NCBI GenBank assembly: GCA_035541735.1 | Contig: DATKMS010000248.1 | Coordinates: 1 to 9,112 of the forward strand | Reading direction: 5' to 3' | Length of the DNA stretch: 9,112 nucleotides | Origin: DATKMS01 sp035541735 | GTDB lineage: Bacteria > Desulfobacterota > Binatia > HRBIN30 | Part shown: one piece after another, positions 1 through 5,838 of the stretch | Position numbering within the stretch: position 1 is the stretch's first letter | Layout: each line of letters starts with the position of its first letter | Made by a program: the position numbers and the translations under genes | The notes under the pieces: generated by a model | Told to the model about the DNA's origin: nothing | Database searches by the model: none | The model's input: only the letters and a program-made list of their open reading frames with translations

Positions 1-1986
1 GTCGGACCGTACGAGGCGACGCCCACCACCAGTACACCGAGCCGAGTGCCTGTCCGTGTGTGGCTGCCGAAGGGAATGGCGGACAAGGGCGTCTATGCCC
101 GCGATGCCCACGTCCGTTCCCTGTCGTACCTGGAAGACTACACCGCGATCGCGTACGCCTACGGGAAGGTGGACGCCATCGGCGTGCCCGATTTCGAAGC
201 CGGCGCGATGGAGAATCCCGGCGCCATCACGTATCGCCTGACGGCGATCGCCGCCGACCCGGAGCGCGCCGCGGTACCGGCACTGAAGGGTATCTTCTAT
301 ACCGCGGCGCACGAGCTGACGCACATGTGGTGGGGCGACCTCGTCACGATGGCGTGGTGGGACGATCTCTGGCTCAACGAATCCTTCGCCACCTTCATCG
401 GGTACAAGGTCGTCGCCGACCTGGTGCCCGACTGGGGCATGTGGCGCGACTTCGTCGCCACGCTGGCCCGGCCATTCAGCATGGATGCGCTCGAATCCAC
501 TCACCCGATCTCCTTCGAAGTGAAGAACGCCAAGCAGGCAACCGAGCGCTTCGACGTGATCACCTACTGGAAGGGCGCCGGCGTGGTCCGCATGATCGAG
601 GGCTTTCTTGGCGCCGAGGCGTTCCGCACCGGCGTGCGCGCCTACCTCAACCGCTATCGCGAGGCCAATGCCACGGCAGACGACTTCTGGCGCGAGTTGA
701 GCACCGCGTCCGGACGCGATGTGGGGACGATCGCCAATGCATGGATCAAGGAGCCCGGGCACCCGGTGGTGCACGCCACGGCTCAGCAGGCCAGCGGTCA
801 CCTGCGCATCACGCTGCGCCAAGAGCGTTTCTTTGCCGACCCGAACGCCGCGGCGCGACAGAAGCCGCAAACCTGGCCTGTGCCGTTGGTCATCAAGTTC
901 GGCGGCGCCGACGGCGTGCGCGAACGCCGTGTGCTGCTCGGCACGGCACAGGCCGACGTGACGCTGCCGGCAGCACGCTGGTACTTCCCGAACGGTGGCG
1001 CCAGCGGCTTCTATCGTGTCGCGATGGACGACGCATCGCTGCAGGCCTTGGTCGGCGTCGTCCAGGAGGCGCTCGAACCCCACGAGCGCCTCATGCTTGC
1101 CGACAACCAGTGGACGTTGCTGAAGGCAGGCGCGGCATCGGTCGACCAGTTCCTCGCCTTGCTCGCCGGCTATCGCGCCGAGACGGACCGTGCGGTGGTG
1201 TCGGTGCTGGCGGATCAGCTCGCCTGGCTCAGCCTGCACGTGGTCGCGGACGACGTGCGCGCCGCGTATGAAGCGTTCGTCGCCGACTACTACCGCGAGC
1301 AGTTCGCCGCACTCGGTTGGCAGCCGCGTCCGGGTGAAGCCGTGGATGAACGCCTCAAGCGTGCCGTGGTCATCGGTGCACTCGGTGCGGTCGCACGCGT
1401 CGAAGCGGTGCGTGCGGAGGCGCGGCGCCGGTTGGAGCAGTACCTGACCGATCGTCCCTCACTCGACCCTAATCTGGCGTCGGTCGTCGTTGGTCTGGCA
1501 GCGCGCGACGGCGACGCCGCGTTGTACGAGCGCTATCTCGAACGCAAGCGCGCAGCGACGACCGATCCGGAAGAAGAGCAGCGCTTCCTGCTCGCCTTGG
1601 CCGCCTACGAGGTGCCTGAGCTGATCCAGCGTACCCTCGAGCTGGCGCTCAGCACCGAGGTACGCGCGCAGGACCGCACCTTCCTGCTCGCCGGCTTGCT
1701 GGGACGCCGCGCCGCGCGCCGCGCTGCCTGGGACTTCGTCCGCGACCACTGGGAGCAGTTGGTGAAGCTGATGGATCCCATGCTCCTGCAAAACCTGATT
1801 CGCGGCTTGGGGCAGCTGACGTTCGAGCCGGTGGCCACCCAGGTGCGCGAGTTCCTCGCCCCTCGGGCGACGGAGGAAACGCGCGAAACCGTCGCTCAGG
1901 TCACGGAGCACCTGGCAATCGACGCCGCCGCCGTGGCACGCCTGCAGCCGGCGCTGTCCGCAGCGCTCAAGCTGAAGGGGCCTTGA
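1..1986 (+). CDS. M1-family zinc aminopeptidase, N-terminus cut by window edge
   Basis: Metallopeptidase that removes N-terminal amino acids from peptides. The frame is open from base 1, so the gene begins upstream; the GTG at 46 is only an internal codon, because residues before it already match the end of the N-terminal beta domain. Numbering from base 1 (661 residues): the exopeptidase motif GAMEN is at 68-72, the zinc site HELTH at 104-108 with the third ligand Glu127 in NESF (HEXXH-x18-E), and the transition-state Tyr is 189 in FDVITYWKGA. All catalytic residues are present. From about residue 320 the protein is helical and resembles the ERAP1_C-like domain of the eukaryotic-type M1 branch (ERAP/APN-like) rather than E. 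coli PepN. No signal peptide can be judged because the start is missing. The 3' end overlaps the convergent oxidoreductase beta-subunit gene by 20 bp. Family is secure; the substrate is unknown. Confidence 0.96.
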   Translation, partial: VGPYEATPTTSTPSRVPVRVWLPKGMADKGVYARDAHVRSLSYLEDYTAIAYAYGKVDAIGVPDFEAGAMENPGAITYRLTAIAADPERAAVPALKGIFYTAAHELTHMWWGDLVTMAWWDDLWLNESFATFIGYKVVADLVPDWGMWRDFVATLARPFSMDALESTHPISFEVKNAKQATERFDVITYWKGAGVVRMIEGFLGAEAFRTGVRAYLNRYREANATADDFWRELSTASGRDVGTIANAWIKEPGHPVVHATAQQASGHLRITLRQERFFADPNAAARQKPQTWPVPLVIKFGGADGVRERRVLLGTAQADVTLPAARWYFPNGGASGFYRVAMDDASLQALVGVVQEALEPHERLMLADNQWTLLKAGAASVDQFLALLAGYRAETDRAVVSVLADQLAWLSLHVVADDVRAAYEAFVADYYREQFAALGWQPRPGEAVDERLKRAVVIGALGAVARVEAVRAEARRRLEQYLTDRPSLDPNLASVVVGLAARDGDAALYERYLERKRAATTDPEEEQRFLLALAAYEVPELIQRTLELALSTEVRAQDRTFLLAGLLGRRAARRAAWDFVRDHWEQLVKLMDPMLLQNLIRGLGQLTFEPVATQVREFLAPRATEETRETVAQVTEHLAIDAAAVARLQPALSAALKLKGP

Positions 1987-2830
1987 TCACCCGCAACGGA
2001 AAGGTCGCCTTCAGCTTGTCGTCCAACCACTGCGGCCCCGCCTCCGGCGGGACGAACCAATCCGTTGGACACATGGTGAGGATCTCGACCAGCGAGAAAC
2101 CCTTGCCGTCGAGCTGCGACTGAAAGGCGTCGCGCAGGCACTGCTTGGTCCACTTGATCGCCGCCGCCGTGTGCATGGCACCCCGCGCGACGTACGCCAC
2201 CCCGTCGAGCGGCGCCAGCAGCTCGCTGATCTGGATCGGGTGACCGTGCTTCTCGACGCTGCGGCCGCCGACGCTCGTCTTGGTGTGTTGCCCGATCACC
2301 GACGTCGCAGTCATGTGCCCGCCGGTTTCGCCGAAGACGCCGTTGTTGAGCAGCACCGCGGTGACCTTCTCGCCACGCGCCGCCGTATGGATGACCTCCT
2401 GCAGTCCCTCGGACACCATGTCGCCGTCGCCTTGCAGCGTGAACACGAAGCGGTCGGGCAGCACACGCTTCACACCGGTCGCCACCGACGGCGCACGGCC
2501 GTGCAATGCCTGCTGCACGTCGATGTCGATGATGCCGGGAAACGCCGTGTAGCAGCCGATGCCGCACACGCAGATCGTCCGGTCGCGCAGCTCCATCTCC
2601 TGAAGCAGCTCGAGGATCGTGCGCAACGCCACCGGCTCGCCGCAGCCCGGACAGAGGTTGTGGCTCGTCGTCAGCAGCAGATCGGGCTTGTCGAAGACTT
2701 TTTGAAGAGAGTGACCAGTGACCAGTGACCGAGGAGAGTGATCAGTAATCAGTGACCAGTGATCAGTAGGGGATTCCTTTTCCTCTGAGCCGGTTACTGA
2801 TGACTGATCACTGGTGACTGTTTTGCTCAT
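1967..2830 (-). CDS. 2-oxoacid:ferredoxin oxidoreductase beta subunit (TPP-binding, VorA/KorB-like)
   Basis: Catalytic subunit that binds thiamine pyrophosphate and a proximal [4Fe-4S] cluster in oxidative decarboxylation of a 2-oxoacid to acyl-CoA. In the 287-residue product CPGCG is at 60-64 and GIGC at 90-93 (likely cluster cysteines), and the TPP/Mg motif runs from GDGDM at 134-138 to NNG at 162-164. The ATG at 2830 overlaps the alpha-subunit stop as ATGA, and GGAGGG lies 10 nt upstream, so translational coupling supports this start. Residues 4-41 are encoded by a heptamer repeat tract and are not expected in the family; homology resumes at about QKVFDKPD (43-50), where family members normally begin within a few residues of their start. 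No other ATG lies between. The 3' end overlaps the convergent aminopeptidase gene by 20 bp. Substrate is not settled by sequence. Confidence 0.94.
   Translation of the reverse strand: MSKTVTSDQSSVTGSEEKESPTDHWSLITDHSPRSLVTGHSLQKVFDKPDLLLTTSHNLCPGCGEPVALRTILELLQEMELRDRTICVCGIGCYTAFPGIIDIDVQQALHGRAPSVATGVKRVLPDRFVFTLQGDGDMVSEGLQEVIHTAARGEKVTAVLLNNGVFGETGGHMTATSVIGQHTKTSVGGRSVEKHGHPIQISELLAPLDGVAYVARGAMHTAAAIKWTKQCLRDAFQSQLDGKGFSLVEILTMCPTDWFVPPEAGPQWLDDKLKATFPLRVIKAPSA
2711..2820. repeat. GTGAYCA heptamer repeat tract with inverted copy, inside the beta-subunit gene
   Basis: On the plus strand three heptamers (GTGACCA, GTGACCA, GTGACCG) at 2711-2731 are followed by 6 nt and five more (GTGATCA, GTAATCA, GTGACCA, GTGATCA, GTAGGGG) at 2738-2772. 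After a spacer the same unit returns inverted at 2792-2820. The 18 bases at 2750-2767 match the reverse complement of 2803-2820 at 17 positions, so a hairpin is possible. The tract is read in frame as residues 4-41 of the beta subunit, without a stop. Confidence 0.9.
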
Positions 2831-3897
2831 GCGGTCATCGCCCTCCGCGGATAGACGTCGCGCATCCGCTGCAGGATGTACTCGACATTGAGGATGGGGC
2901 CGACACCGAAGCCGGAGTGATCGTGGCTAATGCCGCCGATGGCGGTCACCGGGGCGCGGCCGAGCACCGCGAGCTGCACGTCTTCGATCATCTGCCCGGC
3001 ATTCAGCTCGAACACCGCGATGGCCTTGGCGCGCTCCGCGGCCTGCGCCACCACAGCCGACGGGAACGGCCACAGGCTGATGGGTCGAATGTAGCCGACG
3101 CGCAGCCCCTGCTCGCGTGCCAGACGCACGGCGTATTTCACGAAGCGACCCGGAAAGCCGAAGGCCACGACGACGAGCTCCGCGTCGTCGAGCAATCCGG
3201 CATCGACGCGCACCTCCTGGCGCTTGATGTCGGGATGCTTGCCGATGACGTTGGCGAGCGCGGCGGCAACGTTGGTCGACAGCTTCGCCGACGGCCCGAG
3301 CGGCGAGAGTGTGATGGCCTTGCGTCCCTTGGCGCCGGTCGTCGCCCACGTCTTCGGCGGCAGGGTCGCCTCGTTCAGCGGATGAAACTCCACCAGTTCC
3401 GAGGTGTGCGACAGCAGGAAGTCGCCCATGATCATCACCGGATTGCGCCACTGCTCCGCCAGATGAAACGCTTGCAACGTCAGGTCGGCGGCTTCTTGCG
3501 CCGACGACGGCGCGAGCACGATGAAACGGTAGTCGCCGTGCCCGCCGCCGCGCGTCGACTGAAAGTAGTCGCCTTGCCCGCGGCACATATTGACGACGAC
3601 GACCGGGATCTGAGCATTTGCGAGCTCGGCGAAGCTCTCCTGCATGAGGCTGATGCCCTGCCCCGTCGACGCGGTCATGGCGCGTACCCCACAACCCGCG
3701 GCACCCCACACCATCCCGATCGCCTCGATCTCGCTCTCGGCGTTCATGCACACGCCACCGACCTGCGGCAGGCGCACCGACATGTACTCGAGAATCTCCG
3801 TCGATGGCGTGATCGGATAGCCGGCGTAGAAGCGGCAGCCGGCGTGCACGGCCGCTTCGGCGAGCGCTTGCGAGCCTTCCATCAGCACTCGGCCCAT
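2827..3897 (-). CDS. vorB: 2-oxoacid:ferredoxin oxidoreductase alpha subunit (VorB/KorA-like)
   Basis: Alpha subunit of the TPP-dependent oxidoreductase; it carries the pyrimidine-binding domain and, C-terminally, a transketolase-C-like domain (about residues 240-345). From ATG 3897 the product has 356 residues, a usual length. Visible family signatures: GYPITPSTE at 26-34, the acidic stretch ESEIEA at 54-59, TASTGQG at 75-81, and the glycine-rich GDYFQSTRGGGHGDYR at 109-124. The overall pattern, including the MGRVLMEG-type start, reads closest to subunits annotated VorB (3-methyl-2-oxobutanoate specific), but KorA-type enzymes are related, so the symbol is tentative. The frame is open to 4029, but those 44 codons lie mostly in a repeat element; ATG 3897 has GGGGTGG 5 nt upstream. 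The stop overlaps the beta-subunit start by ATGA. Order gamma-delta-alpha-beta matches archaeal-type POR/VOR operons. Confidence 0.93.
   Translation of the reverse strand: MGRVLMEGSQALAEAAVHAGCRFYAGYPITPSTEILEYMSVRLPQVGGVCMNAESEIEAIGMVWGAAGCGVRAMTASTGQGISLMQESFAELANAQIPVVVVNMCRGQGDYFQSTRGGGHGDYRFIVLAPSSAQEAADLTLQAFHLAEQWRNPVMIMGDFLLSHTSELVEFHPLNEATLPPKTWATTGAKGRKAITLSPLGPSAKLSTNVAAALANVIGKHPDIKRQEVRVDAGLLDDAELVVVAFGFPGRFVKYAVRLAREQGLRVGYIRPISLWPFPSAVVAQAAERAKAIAVFELNAGQMIEDVQLAVLGRAPVTAIGGISHDHSGFGVGPILNVEYILQRMRDVYPRRAMTA
2841..2846 (-). promoter_or_regulatory. ribosome binding site within the alpha-subunit gene for the beta subunit
   Basis: GGAGGG on the minus strand, 10 nt before ATG 2830, lies inside the 3' end of the alpha-subunit gene. 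With the ATGA overlap it supports translation beginning before the repeat tract, which would put the tract inside the beta-subunit protein. Confidence 0.55.
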
Positions 3898-3921
3898 CAA
3901 CACCACCCCAAGTGCGTTCGC

Positions 3922-4038
3922 GAATGGTGAATGAAGGGCGCAACCCCGTTGTAGGGGCACAGCGAGCTGTGCCCAGGGTCTGGGGCGAAAGCCCCGGCGG
4001 CCGCGGATTCGACTCCGATCATTCAACATTCACCATTC
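3922..4038. repeat. 117-bp intergenic repeat element with inverted ends and two internal hairpins
   Basis: The left end GAATGGTGAATG (3922-3933) is the exact inverse of 4027-4038. Inside are a perfect hairpin, GGGCACAGC/GCTGTGCCC with a 2-nt loop (3955-3974, preceded by GTAG), and a second stem, GGGGC-GAAA-GCCCC (3982-3995). The element fills the gap between the ferredoxin and alpha-subunit genes and supplies the ferredoxin gene's last codons and stop. No coding capacity is seen. It looks like a non-autonomous palindromic element; its mobility is inferred, not shown. Confidence 0.75.
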
Positions 4039-4259
4039 TGGAAAGTGTGCCCCGATGGGCGCCGGTAGACGATGAAGCAAAAGTCCGGACACACTTTGGC
4101 GCACAGCTCGCACCCGGTGCACCCGTCGTGCAGGAGCGGGTAGCGATAGCCCTTGGCGTTCACCGCCGTCGACATCTCCAGCACTCTGGGCGGACACACG
4201 GGGATGCAGAGGACGCACCCCTTGCAGGTTTCGATGTCGATGGTGACGGTGGCGTGCAC
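4023..4259 (-). CDS. 2-oxoacid:ferredoxin oxidoreductase delta subunit (2x[4Fe-4S] ferredoxin)
   Basis: Small electron-transfer subunit of 78 residues that passes electrons from the TPP site towards soluble ferredoxin. Two bacterial-ferredoxin cluster motifs are intact: C12-x2-C15-x2-C18-x3-C22-P and C47-x2-C50-x2-C53-x3-C57-P. The start is GTG at 4259, 15 nt after the gamma-subunit stop. No good Shine-Dalgarno is visible, because the spacer lies in or next to a heptamer repeat, so coupling to the gamma subunit is likely. The last codons (about QNGEC) and the TGA stop are read from the right inverted end of the 3922-4038 repeat element, so the native C-terminus has probably been replaced. A 125-bp gap occupied by that element separates it from the alpha-subunit gene. 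Confidence 0.93.
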   Translation of the reverse strand: MHATVTIDIETCKGCVLCIPVCPPRVLEMSTAVNAKGYRYPLLHDGCTGCELCAKVCPDFCFIVYRRPSGHTFQNGEC

Positions 4260-4263
4260 GGAA

Positions 4264-4298
4264 GTAACCAGTGATCAGCGACCAGTGACCAGTGAAGA
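4264..4298. repeat. GTGAYCA heptamer repeat tract at the gamma-subunit 3' end
   Basis: Five contiguous heptamers on the plus strand: GTAACCA, GTGATCA, GCGACCA, GTGACCA, GTGAAGA. On the minus strand they encode the last residues and the TGA stop of the gamma subunit and part of the 15-nt spacer before the ferredoxin start. They are the same family as the tract at 2711-2820. Confidence 0.85.
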
Positions 4299-4853
4299 GG
4301 TCTCCACCCCAATCCTTTGATGTATGAATTGCGCGCCTTGGTTGAGCAGCTGCACGTTCTTTTCAGCCAGATGCTGGCGGTGCGGGGGCAGTGAGTCGCG
4401 CATCGCCTGGACCACGGCGTCGTGGCCGACGAGCTGTGTCGCGGCGCAGAATGCACCCAAGGCGATCATGCCGGCGCCCATGATAGTGCCGGCTTGCTCG
4501 GCCAGCTTGGTTGCCGGGATGCTGATGACCTGCACGTCGTCGCGCGGCACCTGCGTCACCAGCGTCGAGTTCGCGCACAGCACGCCGCCGGCGCGCAGCT
4601 TCTTCGCCAACTCCGGCAAGCCTGTCGGGTGCATCGCCAGCAGGCTCCACGTCTGCGGGATGAGCGGCGGCGCTTCGATTGCGTCGTCGCTGATGACCAC
4701 GGTCGACTCACTCGGTCCGCCACGCATCATGCCGCCGTAGATGCCGAACAGCATGACCTGCTTGCCGGCGCGGTTGGCGGCCTGTGCCAGCACCTTGGCC
4801 ATGAGCTGAATGCCCTGGCCGCCGATGCCGCTGATGATGACCTCACGCTCCAC
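4275..4853 (-). CDS. 2-oxoacid:ferredoxin oxidoreductase gamma subunit
   Basis: Gamma subunit of the POR/KOR/VOR family, 192 residues, close to the usual 180-190. It opens with the diagnostic glycine-rich signature GIGGQG (residues 9-14), followed by the conserved MMRGGPSEST segment at about 42-51. It is the first gene of the four-gene minus-strand operon and starts at GTG 4853. GAGG stands one base from the start, closer than ideal, and no better in-frame start follows. The final residues (about SSLVTGR) and the TGA stop fall in a heptamer repeat tract at 4264-4298, so the C-terminus is probably not ancestral. The ferredoxin subunit begins 15 nt further on. No clear promoter is seen in the 182 bp upstream. 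Confidence 0.93.
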   Translation of the reverse strand: MEREVIISGIGGQGIQLMAKVLAQAANRAGKQVMLFGIYGGMMRGGPSESTVVISDDAIEAPPLIPQTWSLLAMHPTGLPELAKKLRAGGVLCANSTLVTQVPRDDVQVISIPATKLAEQAGTIMGAGMIALGAFCAATQLVGHDAVVQAMRDSLPPHRQHLAEKNVQLLNQGAQFIHQRIGVETSSLVTGR

Positions 4854-5035
4854 GCCTCGTCGATACGCCGGCGCTCAGCGCTAAGTCAACCGGCGGGGCG
4901 ACCGGGTTCCACGCAGCTTCCCAACCCCGACGGACCGGTGCGGCGCAGCTGCGATACCGATCCCGGTGTCGGCAACGGCGAAGCGCCGGCGTCCGGCGTC
5001 CCCGTAGAGCGCACGCGGCACGTCGGGCGCGCGGC

Positions 5036-5446
5036 TTCTCGTGCATTCAGGCCACCGTCCCGGCGATGGCCGAACGCGGCTGGGGCCGCGTGGTCAACAT
5101 CTCCTCGGTGGCCGCCGAATGGCCGTCGCCGTTGCAGCCGGCGTATGCGGCCAGTAAAGCCGGAGTGATCGCGCTCACCAAGACCGTCGCCAAGGAATAC
5201 GCCGACCGCGGGGTGACGTGCAATGCCGTGCTGCCGGGACTCATCGCTACGCCACTGGCGCTGTCGATGCCGGAGGAGATGCGCAACCTGATGGTGCGGC
5301 AAGTTCCCGCGGGCCGCCTCGGGCAGACAGCGGAGATCGCCGCGGTAGTGGCCTTCCTTGCGTCGCCAGCTGCCAGCTTCGTGAACGGCGCGGCCATTCC
5401 CGTCGATGGCGGATGGCTGGTCGGTCCGCCGCTCCGTGCGGATTGA
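5036..5446 (+). pseudogene. short-chain dehydrogenase/reductase, C-terminal half only (probable remnant)
   Basis: C-terminal part of a classical FabG-like SDR. From ATG 5066 there are 126 residues, about half of the usual 250. Present: NISS (11-14) with the likely catalytic Ser14, then Tyr27 and Lys31 in YAASK (correct Ser-x12-Tyr-x3-Lys spacing), the NAVLPG motif at 52-57, and a C-terminal DGGW. Missing: the TGxxxGIG dinucleotide-binding loop, the NNAG motif and the first four beta strands. Resemblance runs back in frame past the ATG to about 5036 (FSCIQATVPAM, an SDR helix), so the ATG is not the ancestral start. Upstream of about 5036 no frame reads as an SDR, which implies a deletion or rearrangement junction rather than a single frameshift. 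It cannot bind NAD(P) in the usual way and is probably non-functional. It is divergent from the oxidoreductase operon. Confidence 0.8.
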
Positions 5447-5582
5447 CTGCGCCCCTCGATGCGCCGCCAAGAGAGGGTGGCTCGTCGGGGTGACCGGAAC
5501 GAATACTTGCCCCTTAGATTTTACCCGATCGTCCCAAGAGCCACGCCGACAGGCCGCCGGTTTGAAGGGGCATGAACAGGCT

Positions 5583-5664
5583 GTCATTCCCGCGAAAGCG
5601 GGAATCCATGCCTGCATCTGCCGCTACCGTGCCACACCTGGATGCCCGCTTTCGCGGGCATGAC
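5583..5664. repeat. REP/BIME-like pair of inverted palindromic repeats
   Basis: Two 26-nt palindromic units in opposite orientation, 5583-5608 and 5639-5664, are separated by 30 nt and agree at 24 of 26 positions once one is inverted. Each is a hairpin: ATTCCCGC-GAAA-GCGGGAAT at 5586-5605 and ATGCCCGC-TTTC-GCGGGCAT at 5642-5661. The ATTCCCGCGAAAGCGGGAAT hairpin is a common dispersed bacterial repeat, usually ascribed to mobilisation by REP-associated transposases; none is encoded here. Confidence 0.9.
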
Positions 5665-5823
5665 GAGACTGAGACGTGCCGGTTCATGAGCAGGCCGCAG
5701 CCTTCGAGCGGCCGTATCGAGGGACGGTGTGTGTTGTCCACGGTCCCGGCAAACTCAGCCCATGAACCCCACTTCAGTATGTCACCGAACGATGATACGT
5801 ATGCACTATACAAGGTTTTCGGC

Positions 5824-5832
5824 AAAGGGGGA
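5824..5832 (+). promoter_or_regulatory. ribosome binding site deciding the start of the fibre-like gene
   Basis: AAAGGGGGA lies 7 nt (counted from the last G) before ATG 5839. It favours this start over upstream in-frame starts that lie in repeat DNA, and it places a signal peptide at the N-terminus. Confidence 0.7.
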
Positions 5833-5838
5833 CGTGCG

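Larger units (their letters stand above)
5447..5838. other. 392-bp gene-free stretch with repeats, upstream of the fibre-like gene
   Basis: The stretch runs from the SDR remnant stop to the start of the exported protein. It holds the BIME-like pair at 5583-5664. On either side are two segments that resemble each other in opposite orientation: minus-strand 5451-5470 (GCGGCG, ATCGAGGGGCG) and plus-strand 5710-5731 (GCGGCC, ATCGAGGGACG), possibly another dispersed repeat. The last 80 bases are locally AT-richer (TATACA at 5807-5812) and probably hold the promoter, but no convincing -35 is seen. I find no gene in it. Confidence 0.6.

Noticed and set aside
2171..2728. 185-codon open frame on the plus strand opposite the beta subunit
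   Set aside because: It is a shadow of the beta-subunit gene: Arg/His-rich with no family resemblance, as expected for antisense frames in GC-rich DNA.
2711..2820. CRISPR array
   Set aside because: The units are 7 nt and contiguous, with no spacers of 25-40 nt and no cas genes nearby.
3898..4029. 44-codon N-terminal extension of the alpha subunit
   Set aside because: It is composed largely of the 117-bp repeat element; the family signature begins at MGRVLMEG (ATG 3897).
4422..5168. 248-codon plus-strand open frame over the gamma subunit and the SDR junction
   Set aside because: It is antisense to the gamma subunit and out of frame with the SDR; its composition is that of a GC-rich shadow.
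5572..5838. N-terminal extension of the exported protein from ATG 5572
   Set aside because: It is encoded by the BIME-like repeat (SFPRKRES and FRGHD-type translations are typical repeat read-through) and would bury the signal peptide; ATG 5839 has a good ribosome binding site.
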